A program made the translations under genes and the position numbers. Shown piece by piece: positions 1 to 4,657 of a DNA stretch of 6,287 bases. The notes under the pieces are model-generated. The model was given only the letters and a program-made list of their open reading frames with translations, was not told the DNA's origin and searched no databases. How positions within the stretch are numbered: the stretch's first letter is position 1; each line of letters opens with the position of its first letter. The stretch is taken from contig JAJZRT010000239.1 in NCBI GenBank assembly GCA_021802595.1, positions 1 through 6,287 on the forward strand, read 5' to 3'. The stretch is from Pseudomonadota bacterium (lineage in GTDB: Bacteria; Pseudomonadota; Gammaproteobacteria; Burkholderiales; Thiobacillaceae).

Positions 1-17
1 CCGCGTGCTACTGAAAA

Positions 18-32
18 CCGGGGGGACGTCGC
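18..32. repeat. 15-bp direct repeat, left copy
   Basis: A perfect 15-bp match (CCGGGGGGACGTCGC) to 1052-1066 in the same orientation, about 1.03 kb apart. The two copies lie on either side of the AT-richer exported-protein gene at 178-930. The flanking bases differ, so this is a short discrete repeat rather than the edge of a longer duplication. It could be an insertion footprint or an attachment-like core, but no integrase is visible in the window. A chance match between G-rich stretches remains possible. Confidence 0.5.
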
Positions 33-60
33 TGGGGGCGATTCAGGCTAAACAAAAAAG

Positions 61-89
61 GACACAACCACATAGCTGTGAGACGTGTC
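61..89. promoter_or_regulatory. imperfect inverted repeat upstream of the ClpP-like gene
   Basis: GACAC (61-65) pairs with GTGTC (85-89). Inside it, CACA (69-72) pairs with TGTG (77-80) around TAGC. The element lies about 90 bp before the start at 178, in an AT-rich leader, and could be an operator or a small hairpin in the 5' region. No regulator is identified and no convincing -35/-10 pair stood out in 90-160. Confidence 0.25.
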
Positions 90-163
90 AAAAGGGGTAA
101 ATTCATCGTCGTCTAAAAGTGTTAGAAAAGCTCGGTCAAAATAAACTCAAATTAGACAAATGT

Positions 164-177
164 GGGGGGGGACATAA
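164..177 (+). promoter_or_regulatory. G8-tract ribosome binding site
   Basis: A run of eight G residues (164-171) followed by ACATAA sits directly before the ATG at 178. It is the only purine-rich Shine-Dalgarno candidate at a suitable distance (6 nt), so it supports this start. Homopolymeric G tracts can slip during replication, and a length change here would alter the distance between promoter and start codon. Confidence 0.5.
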
Positions 178-930
178 ATGCACGCTTTCAAGCAGATGCA
201 ATTGTTTTTTGCAGTTCTTGGCTTTTTAATAAGCCAGACCTTGTTTGCCGCAGACATAGCTTTGAAACAGTGCGAAGCTAAGTCATGCACGTTTGTATTA
301 GAGGGGGAGATTCAGAAGGGAGATGATTCGAAGTTCACTGACGTCCGGATAAATTCCATTGTTGACGGAAAGCTCCTCAATGGAACGTTCTTGGAGCTGA
401 ATAGTGACGGTGGAGATTTGATGGAGGCCATTCAACTCGCGAAGACCATCCAGGCTCTTGATGTAATCACCACTGTAAGGCCGGAAAATCGGTGTAATAG
501 TGCCTGTGTAATCATATTAGCTGCCGGGGCATCGCGTATTCCAGCCGGCAAAATAGGGATACATCGTCCATACAACAGCGGCAATCTCTCTCAAGAAGAG
601 GCCAAGACAATGTTCGAGAACGCAAAAAAAGAAGTCTTGCCTATATTTGAGACCTCAGGTGTTTCCTCTCGGCTTTGGGATTTAATTGTATCCACGCCCC
701 CCGAGTCGCTGAAGTTTCTAACGACAGCGGAAAAGATGGAACTTGGCCTGCAAGGCGACAGCCCCGCATATGGGGAATATATGGATGGTGTATTGGCTAA
801 GCATTACGGAATATCTAAAGCAGAATTATTGATTAGGAAAAACAAAATAAATCAATACTGCGACGATATCGATGATTCTGATGGATTTAGAAAATGTGTA
901 GAAAGTGTCTACAGAACAGGAACGCCCTAA
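178..930 (+). CDS. predicted exported ClpP-like (COG3904-type) serine-protease-fold protein
   Basis: This 250-aa protein has an N-terminal signal peptide: a hydrophobic stretch at about residues 9-23 ending in TLFA|AD, so cleavage is likely after residue 24 or 25. The mature part has the ClpP/crotonase-fold pattern: FLELNSDGGD (71-80, the glycine-rich oxyanion-hole strand), then CNSAC with Ser108 where the ClpP nucleophile sits, then GKIGIHRP with His129 as the likely general base. No acidic third member of the triad is obvious. Six cysteines (32, 37, 106, 110, 228, 240) fall in close pairs and could form disulfides in an oxidising periplasm. Such exported ClpP-like proteins have no ClpX/ClpA partner, and their substrates are mostly unknown. 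The base composition is visibly AT-richer than the genes after 3490, and the gene lies between copies of a 15-bp direct repeat, which suggests acquisition. Whether it is an active protease cannot be told from sequence. Confidence 0.8.
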   Translation: MHAFKQMQLFFAVLGFLISQTLFAADIALKQCEAKSCTFVLEGEIQKGDDSKFTDVRINSIVDGKLLNGTFLELNSDGGDLMEAIQLAKTIQALDVITTVRPENRCNSACVIILAAGASRIPAGKIGIHRPYNSGNLSQEEAKTMFENAKKEVLPIFETSGVSSRLWDLIVSTPPESLKFLTTAEKMELGLQGDSPAYGEYMDGVLAKHYGISKAELLIRKNKINQYCDDIDDSDGFRKCVESVYRTGTP

Positions 931-1017
931 TAAGTTGAGCGATGATTTTCTTGTCGCTTATCCCGGCTGCTGGCAAGCATCTGCTGCCCCTCCTCAAGAT
1001 CGTCGGGCACCACCACC

Positions 1018-1052
1018 GCGACTCCCTCAACTCCGACAACGTCTGCGCGACC
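1018..1052 (+). pseudogene. remnant of the rlmN-like gene 5' end (copy A)
   Basis: These 35 nt match 3495-3529 at 34 of 35 positions. They cover codons 2-12 of the rlmN-like gene and encode RLPQLRQRLRD. The single difference is silent (CGA for CGC at codon 7). The start codon is not preserved, and similarity stops abruptly on both sides. On the right it ends at the first base of the 15-bp direct repeat. A fragment this short cannot be functional as an enzyme and is best read as a recombination or insertion scar. The match is too long and too exact for chance. Confidence 0.75.
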
Positions 1053-1066
1053 CGGGGGGACGTCGC
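1052..1066. repeat. 15-bp direct repeat, right copy
   Basis: Identical to 18-32 and in the same orientation. Its first base is the last base of the rlmN-like fragment at 1018-1052, so two unrelated repeats meet at this point. That is what a recombination junction would look like. Confidence 0.5.
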
Positions 1067-1229
1067 AGCCTGCTCAACGTCACCATTGCAGTTCGATTGG
1101 CCGACCGAGTCAATATACGAGGTCTTGCATTAACACATAGCCGCCGGATGCCAGACCGACCTGAACAACCTCAAGGTCCTGGAAAACCACATTCCCCCAA
1201 AGCCGAGCAGCCCCAGACGAAGCGCGCGT

Positions 1230-1319
1230 TCAGATCGCTTTCTTGCGCTCCGATTCGGCCAGATAGCGCGAATAGGCGAGTTCGACAATCCCCCAGAATA
1301 AAAGAGGCCAGGTTCGAAT
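1230..1319 (-). pseudogene. possible C-terminal remnant of a minus-strand membrane protein
   Basis: The minus strand reads WPLLFWGIVELAYSRYLAES followed by ERKKAI and a stop. This is a hydrophobic segment with a charged tail, typical of the end of an inner-membrane protein, and its codons are mostly G/C-ending as in real genes of this genome. No start codon with a ribosome binding site exists upstream on that strand. The open frame continues only as a shadow of the plus-strand sensor gene. It is therefore either a truncated gene end or a chance reading, and the family is not recognised. Confidence 0.3.
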
Positions 1320-1373
1320 GAGAGCGCTCGTCGAAGCGTAGACTGTTCGCTCTAGCGTGCGTGAAGGGGTTTC

Positions 1374-2315
1374 ATGAAAGCCTCCTGGAAAGACAGCATC
1401 TACCTGCAACGGGAAGCGTTGGCGCGCGTCCTGCGCGAGCCGATGGGGCAACTGGCCGAGCGTTGCGCGCCGGCATGGGGCGATTGCGATGCGCTGGATA
1501 CGATCCTCGTGGCGCATTTCTCCAGCATTGAACATTGCTCCTATCTGTATTGCATGGGATGCGACGGCATACAGATCAGCGACAATGTCGGCCAGCAGGG
1601 GATCGTGCCGGGATACCTCGGACGCAACCGCTCGCAACGCCCCTATATGAAGGAACCAGTTCCGGCCTGGGGGTTTCTGCTTTCGGACGCCTACATCAGC
1701 TTGCTCGAACACCGGCCTTCGCTCACGGCGCTCCAGGTCGTGAGCCGGGATACACGGGCGGTGGGTTATCTCGCGGCCGACTTCGACTTGCGCAATCTGC
1801 CGGTGACATCCGAGCTCTATGAAGAGCCCGGCTCCTGGCGCCAGGTCAAGGGCGACCCGGCGATCCGCGGCGGGGTGTTTCAGCAGAGCCGCGTGGAAAG
1901 CCCGATGGATCGCAATTTGGACCAGGCGTTGTCCATCCTGGAGGAACTGCTGACGCAGTGCGGCGTGTTTCAATGCCAGATCCACTTTTCCAGCAGCCAG
2001 GCCACGATCTGGACCGTGGATGATCCTTTTCGTTATCGCATTCTGGATCATGAGGCCTTGAGCGATCCGGACATCTGCCTGATCTATCCCACGCGAGACT
2101 ACCCGTCCGGTGCCGCGATCCCGCAAGGCGACATCAAGCTGATTCTGGATGCACTGAAGTCATTGCGCCTCACCGATCCGACTTTTTATCTGCGCATGGC
2201 CTCTATCAACATCTTCAACGGCATGGTGAGCGTGACCTTTTCATGTGATGGCTCGCATTACATGCCGCACGTCGAGTTTCTGATGAAGGGCAATTCCTTC
2301 TGGTTCGGGGCTTAG
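1374..2315 (+). CDS. stand-alone PDC/Cache sensor-domain protein
   Basis: This 313-aa protein has no signal peptide or membrane helix. Residues about 45-145 look like a PDC (Cache-like) ligand-sensing domain: MGCDGIQISDNV (61-72), GRNRSQRPYM (83-92), FLLSDAYIS (101-109), HRPSLTALQVVSRD (113-126) and GYLAADFDLR (131-140). This is the R..RPY / SDAYIS / ADFDL pattern of sensor domains in chemoreceptors and cyclic-di-GMP enzymes. Unusually, there is no kinase, GGDEF/EAL or methyl-accepting output. The C-terminal half (about 185-313, rich in Asp, aromatic and Ser residues) is unrecognised. The start at 1374 has a good ribosome binding site (AAGGGG at 1364-1369). Without membrane anchoring it probably senses a cytoplasmic small molecule. 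Proteins of this architecture are, to my recollection, annotated only as PDC sensor domain proteins in beta- and gammaproteobacteria, and the ligand and partner are unknown. The inverted repeat at 1321-1353 may control it. Confidence 0.8.
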   Translation: MKASWKDSIYLQREALARVLREPMGQLAERCAPAWGDCDALDTILVAHFSSIEHCSYLYCMGCDGIQISDNVGQQGIVPGYLGRNRSQRPYMKEPVPAWGFLLSDAYISLLEHRPSLTALQVVSRDTRAVGYLAADFDLRNLPVTSELYEEPGSWRQVKGDPAIRGGVFQQSRVESPMDRNLDQALSILEELLTQCGVFQCQIHFSSSQATIWTVDDPFRYRILDHEALSDPDICLIYPTRDYPSGAAIPQGDIKLILDALKSLRLTDPTFYLRMASINIFNGMVSVTFSCDGSHYMPHVEFLMKGNSFWFGA

Positions 2316-2328
2316 CAAGAATCAAAAA

Positions 2329-2357
2329 CAATAGGGAACAGACCACGATTTCCTGGC
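2329..2357 (+). repeat. REP-like repeat, half element
   Basis: This stretch begins CAATAGGGAACAGACCACG and shares the pattern CAATAGnGnACAGACCnCGnTTT with the left arm of the hairpin at 2830-2853. The CAGACC-containing core resembles short intergenic repeats that I recall as common near REP-associated tyrosine transposases in proteobacteria. Here it is a single half without its partner arm, 14 nt after the stop codon of the sensor gene. No transposase is in the window. Confidence 0.5.
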
Positions 2358-2419
2358 GCAAATAGGACAACCCAGTAACCACGCGCGGACCAACATCCGT
2401 ACAACCAACGAGACAAGCC

Positions 2420-2614
2420 ATGACCCACACCTACTGCATGACCTCGAACTGCGCGCTCGCGCAACAGTGTGAGCGCTATGAGGACGATGCCGGCAAGCAT
2501 CTGCTGACCCGCACCTATGCCGACTTCAGCGAGGAACTGATCCGCCAGCCCGACAACACCACGACCTGCCCGTTTTTCATCGATAAGAAAGACGCGCAAA
2601 AAGCGACGCACTAG
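2420..2614 (+). CDS. small four-cysteine protein, possible metal binder
   Basis: This 64-aa protein has cysteines at 6, 11, 17 and 50. The arrangement is CMTSNC, then AQQCERY, then TYADFSEELI, then TTCPFFID. This resembles very small proteins in many proteobacterial accessory regions with a C..C..C.R.......YADF....C.FFI pattern, probably folding around one zinc ion or iron-sulfur site. Function is unknown. The start at 2420 is the first ATG of the frame. The only ribosome binding site candidate is weak (GAGACAAG), so expression is uncertain. It lies between a REP-like half element and an rlmN-like gene remnant, about 100 bp after the sensor gene, so any operonic link is loose. The codon pattern and cysteine spacing argue for a real gene rather than a chance frame. 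Confidence 0.6.
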   Translation: MTHTYCMTSNCALAQQCERYEDDAGKHLLTRTYADFSEELIRQPDNTTTCPFFIDKKDAQKATH

Positions 2615-2684
2615 ACGAACACAGCACCCACGACATTTTCTGCCCTTTTTGCCGCAGCGGTCAGCACCGATTTTCTGCTCCGCC

Positions 2685-2774
2685 GTGCGACTTCCTCAGC
2701 TCCGACAACGTCTGCTCGGTCTCGGCGCTGCGCCCTGGCACGAGGCGCGTGTGATGCGGGCGCGGGTTCGGTAA
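2685..2774 (+). pseudogene. remnant of an rlmN-like gene 5' end (copy B)
   Basis: Starting at a GTG, this stretch encodes 29 residues beginning VRLPQLRQRLLGLGAAPWHE and then meets TAA. Twenty of the 29 are identical to the first 29 residues of the enzyme at 3493-4515. The matching codons differ mostly at silent third positions (CTT/CTC, CAG/CAA, CGA/CGC, GCT/GCG, CAC/CAT, GAG/GAA). That pattern shows it descends from a functional gene under selection, probably the orthologue or a paralogue in another lineage, and is not a recent copy of its neighbour. Everything after codon 29 is gone, so it cannot make an enzyme. It is short enough to be translated as a peptide, but no ribosome binding site is seen. 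Confidence 0.7.
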
Positions 2775-2836
2775 AGGGGTTGGCTTCGGATTGTTTATCC
2801 GGGCGTTCGATTACAGCAAGGCAAGTAAGCAATAGT

Positions 2837-2897
2837 GGACAGACCGCGGTTTTTCGTGACGGGTTCTTCCGATGTCTGGCAGAACCGCGGTCTGTCC
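2837..2897. repeat. REP-like inverted repeat, 15-bp arms
   Basis: GGACAGACCGCGGTT (2837-2851) is perfectly complementary to AACCGCGGTCTGTCC (2883-2897). One G·T and one T-A pair extend the stem to 17, leaving a 27-nt loop. The left arm and the bases before it share a core with 2329-2357. It resembles palindromic intergenic repeats mobilised by REP-associated tyrosine transposases. As RNA it would form a strong stem but lacks a T run, so it is not an intrinsic terminator. Confidence 0.7.
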
Positions 2898-3065
2898 CCC
2901 GATTCGTCCGATTTGTCCCTGTCCCTCAATTTATTCGAGCCGGGCCCCTTTGATTGCGCGCCTTCGTGTGGATAGGCGTAGGATGGGGGTACCGATGGAA
3001 CAGTATGACAAGTGCATCAGCATCGGTCGCCCCTAACCGCAATTGAGCTACAGGAAAACACGACC

Positions 3066-3323
3066 ATGGCTAAAAAAGAATCTGCCCCCATCTCTGAAAA
3101 TCCAAGAGTGACTGATCTGCTTCATCAGCTGCGTGAGGCCTCAACCCCCGAAGCGCAGCGCGATGTTATGGTTAAAACCATCCTTGCTGGCCGCAACAAT
3201 GAGATCAGCGTGGCAGAAGGCAAGGCGTTGAGTCTGGAATTCGTTAGAATCAAATCCGAAGCGCAGGCGCGATTGAAGGAAGAGCGGGTGCGATTGAAGG
3301 CCACCCGACGAATCGCTGACTGA
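3066..3323 (+). CDS. unrecognised 85-aa helical protein
   Basis: I do not recognise the family. The 85-aa product starts MAKKESAPISENPRV and is predicted mostly helical. A leucine-containing segment (about 16-24) is followed by an amphipathic middle (VMVKTILAGRNNEISVAEGK, about 35-54) and a highly charged Lys/Arg/Glu-rich C-terminal helix (about 60-82) that could form a coiled coil or bind nucleic acid. There are no cysteines, signal peptide or membrane segment. The frame is open 18 codons further upstream, but the ATG at 3066 is chosen because AGGA (3052-3055) lies 10 nt before it. A strong intrinsic terminator 25 nt after the stop shows that it ends a transcript, which supports a real, independently expressed gene. 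Neighbours give no clue to function. Confidence 0.7.
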   Translation: MAKKESAPISENPRVTDLLHQLREASTPEAQRDVMVKTILAGRNNEISVAEGKALSLEFVRIKSEAQARLKEERVRLKATRRIAD

Positions 3324-3347
3324 TCCGGCCAGCACCCCAACAGCGAC

Positions 3348-3371
3348 CCGGCCTAGTGCCGGTTTTTTTTT
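3348..3371 (+). terminator. rho-independent terminator after the 85-aa gene
   Basis: CCGGC (3348-3352) pairs with GCCGG (3358-3362) around a 5-nt loop and is followed immediately by nine T residues (3363-3371). It lies 25 nt after the stop at 3323 and should isolate that gene from the rlmN-like gene downstream. Confidence 0.85.
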
Positions 3372-3400
3372 GGCGCATAGGGGGAGCCGCAACAAGGCAC

Positions 3401-3431
3401 GGGGTCAGGCCCTGCATTTACACATAGATAG
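3401..3431 (+). repeat. REP/RAYT-type repeat end
   Basis: The sequence begins GGGGTCAGGCCCTGCATTTA and continues CACATAGATAG. GGGGTCAGGCC...TGCATTTACACAT is a motif I recall seeing repeatedly in proteobacterial intergenic regions and at the borders of IS200-like/REP-associated transposase genes. Only one copy is in this window, and no transposase is visible. The assignment rests on recollection of the motif rather than on in-window repetition. Confidence 0.45.
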
Positions 3432-3436
3432 CCCCT

Positions 3437-3451
3437 GGCGGCCAGGCCGCC
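3437..3451. repeat. GC-rich palindrome upstream of the rlmN-like gene
   Basis: GGCGGCC (3437-3443) and GGCCGCC (3445-3451) are perfect inverted arms around a single A, 41 nt before the start codon. It could be an operator or part of a REP element together with the repeat just upstream. The function is unknown. Confidence 0.5.
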
Positions 3452-3492
3452 CCGCAGCCGACCGCAGCCCCCGTGCTACCATCCGCCCCGCC

Positions 3493-4515
3493 ATGCGACT
3501 CCCTCAACTCCGCCAACGTCTGCGCGACCTGGGCGCGGCGCCCTGCCATGAAGGGCCGGTACTGCGCGCCTGGCTGCGCGGAGCGCCGCTCGACACCCAG
3601 CGGCGGCGCGCCGAAGATTTTCTGCCCCTGACCCTGCGCGAGGGCCTGCCAGGCCTCTTCGCCGAGTGGCAGGGCCTGGCGCGCGTGCATTCCGAGCACC
3701 CCGGCGCGGATGGCTCGGCCCGCCTGCTGGTGCAGATGGCGGATGGGCAGACGGTGGAAAGCGTGCTGCTGCCGAAGGACGGGCTGTGCGTGTCCACCCA
3801 GGTCGGCTGTGCGGTGGGCTGCGTGTTCTGCATGACCGGCCGCACCGGCCTGCTGCGCCAGCTTTCCAGCGCGGAGATCGTCGCCCAGGTGGTGCTGGCG
3901 CGCAGCCGCCGCGCGGTGAAGAAGGTCGTGTTCATGGGCATGGGCGAACCGGCCCACAATCTGGACAACGTGCTGGAGGCCATCGAGTTCCTGGGTGTCG
4001 AGGGCGGCATCGGCCACAAGAACCTGGTGTTCTCGACGGTGGGTGACCGACGCGTGTTCGAGCGTCTGCCTCATGAAAAAGTAAAACCCGCCCTGGCGCT
4101 CTCCCTGCACACCACCGATGTCGAGCTGCGCCGCCGTCTGCTGCCCAAGGCGCCCGACATCGCGCCGGCCGAGCTGGTCGAGTTGGGCGAGGCCTATGCC
4201 CGCCGCACCGGCTACCCGATCCAGTACCAGTGGACGCTGCTCGAAGGCATCAACGACAGCGATGCCGAACTGGAAGGCATTGCCCGCTTGCTGGCCGGCA
4301 AATACGCGGTGATGAATTTGATCCCCTACAACAGTGTTGAAGGGGGCGAGGACGACGGCTTCCGCCGCCCGAGTTGGGCACGCGCCGCCGAGATGGCGCG
4401 CACTTTGCACCGCCGCGGCGTGCTCACCAAGCTGCGCCACTCCGCGGGGCAGGATGTGGAGGGCGGCTGCGGACAGTTGCGGGCGCGGGCGCTGGGCGTG
4501 GCGGCGGCCGCCTGA
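3493..4515 (+). CDS. RlmN/Cfr-family radical-SAM RNA methyltransferase (RlmN-like paralogue)
   Basis: This 340-aa enzyme should methylate an adenine in RNA, using SAM both as radical source and methyl donor. The N-terminal part (1-90) is the accessory RNA-binding region. The radical-SAM motif CAVGCVFC places the [4Fe-4S] ligands at Cys106, Cys110 and Cys113. Both catalytic cysteines of the family are present: Cys99 in LCVSTQVGC and Cys326 in GGCGQL, the methyl-carrying cysteine. Further family motifs are GMGEP (149-153), LSLH (203-206) and NLIPYN (275-280). RlmN makes C2-methyl-A2503 in 23S rRNA and A37 in some tRNAs, whereas Cfr methylates C8. Sequence alone does not settle which applies. 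Canonical rlmN in betaproteobacteria usually lies beside ndk and pilF/ispG, which are absent here, so this is probably the second paralogue found in some of these genomes. ATG 3493 is preferred over the in-frame ATG at 3370 because the earlier 41 codons are low-complexity and cross repeats, and because remnant copies also begin at this codon. No Shine-Dalgarno is evident. Confidence 0.88.
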   Translation: MRLPQLRQRLRDLGAAPCHEGPVLRAWLRGAPLDTQRRRAEDFLPLTLREGLPGLFAEWQGLARVHSEHPGADGSARLLVQMADGQTVESVLLPKDGLCVSTQVGCAVGCVFCMTGRTGLLRQLSSAEIVAQVVLARSRRAVKKVVFMGMGEPAHNLDNVLEAIEFLGVEGGIGHKNLVFSTVGDRRVFERLPHEKVKPALALSLHTTDVELRRRLLPKAPDIAPAELVELGEAYARRTGYPIQYQWTLLEGINDSDAELEGIARLLAGKYAVMNLIPYNSVEGGEDDGFRRPSWARAAEMARTLHRRGVLTKLRHSAGQDVEGGCGQLRARALGVAAAA

Positions 4516-4574
4516 ACACGGTGAACGAGGGGGCATCGTTTCTCGCAGTCACGCCCCCGCACGAGCGCTGCCTG

Positions 4575-4616
4575 GGCTAGCGGGATGCCGCACCCCAGCC
4601 GCGGCTGCTTTTTTTT
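4575..4616 (+). terminator. probable rho-independent terminator after the rlmN-like gene
   Basis: GGCT (4575-4578) pairs with AGCC (4597-4600), with GCGG/CCGC stacked inside (4580-4583 with 4588-4591). Alternatively the self-complementary CAGCCGCGGCTG (4596-4607) forms a tight stem. Either is followed by eight T residues (4609-4616). It lies about 60 nt after the stop at 4515 and separates this gene from the receiver-like gene. Confidence 0.55.
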
Positions 4617-4657
4617 CGGCACAATGCCGGCTGAGCCCCGCATGAAACCGTAGTCGC

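Larger units (their letters stand above)
931..1373. other. gene-poor stretch of gene fragments
   Basis: About 440 bp without a convincing intact gene. It holds, in order: a 25-nt stretch (966-990) matching 22 of 25 bases of the small cysteine-protein gene at 2486-2510; a copy of the rlmN-like 5' end (1018-1052); the right copy of the 15-bp direct repeat (1052-1066); a plus-strand stretch from 1134 reading HIAAGCQTDLNNLKVLENHI with plausible codon use but no start codon; and a possible minus-strand gene tail (1230-1319). Just before the next gene, AGAGCG (1321-1326) and CGCTCT (1348-1353) form an inverted repeat that could be an operator. A 138-codon GTG-started frame (905-1321) runs across these pieces and overlaps the preceding gene. 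Its composition is a patchwork, and it is not called as a gene. Confidence 0.6.
2615..3065. other. intergenic stretch with remnant and hairpin
   Basis: About 450 bp holding an rlmN-like 5' remnant (2685-2774), a REP-like hairpin (2837-2897) and a run of GTCC-containing sequence after it (2895-2933). The rest, including 2938-3050, is unassigned. A weak promoter may precede the next gene (TTGATT at 2950-2955), but no -10 hexamer lies at the right distance. A frame reading DIFCPFCRS just after 2620 has a CPFC pair but no start codon, and I could not support it as a gene. Confidence 0.5.

Noticed and set aside
18..1066. The direct repeat considered as true att sites of an integrative element
   Set aside because: No integrase, tRNA target or recombination directionality gene is in the window, so only an att-like or insertion footprint reading is offered.
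905..1321. 138-codon plus-strand frame starting at a GTG inside the ClpP-like gene
   Set aside because: It overlaps the preceding gene, has no ribosome binding site, is rich in Pro/Arg/Gln, and runs through unrelated fragments including an rlmN scar. It appears open by chance.
1230..2126. Long minus-strand frame opposite the PDC sensor gene
   Set aside because: Most of it is the antisense shadow of a well-supported gene. Only its last 29 codons, outside that gene, were kept as a possible remnant.
2616..2760. Plus-strand reading with a CPFC pair after the small cysteine gene, considered as a zinc-knuckle protein
   Set aside because: There is no start codon or ribosome binding site, and the frame runs out of phase across the rlmN-like remnant.
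2950..2984. Candidate sigma-70 promoter for the 85-aa gene (TTGATT with TAGGAT or GATAGG)
   Set aside because: No -10-like hexamer lies at 16-18 nt from the -35 candidate. The best match is at about 23 nt.
3418..4536. 372-codon minus-strand frame opposite the rlmN-like gene
   Set aside because: The plus strand carries every catalytic motif of the RlmN family. The minus frame is a high-GC shadow rich in His/Gln/Ala.
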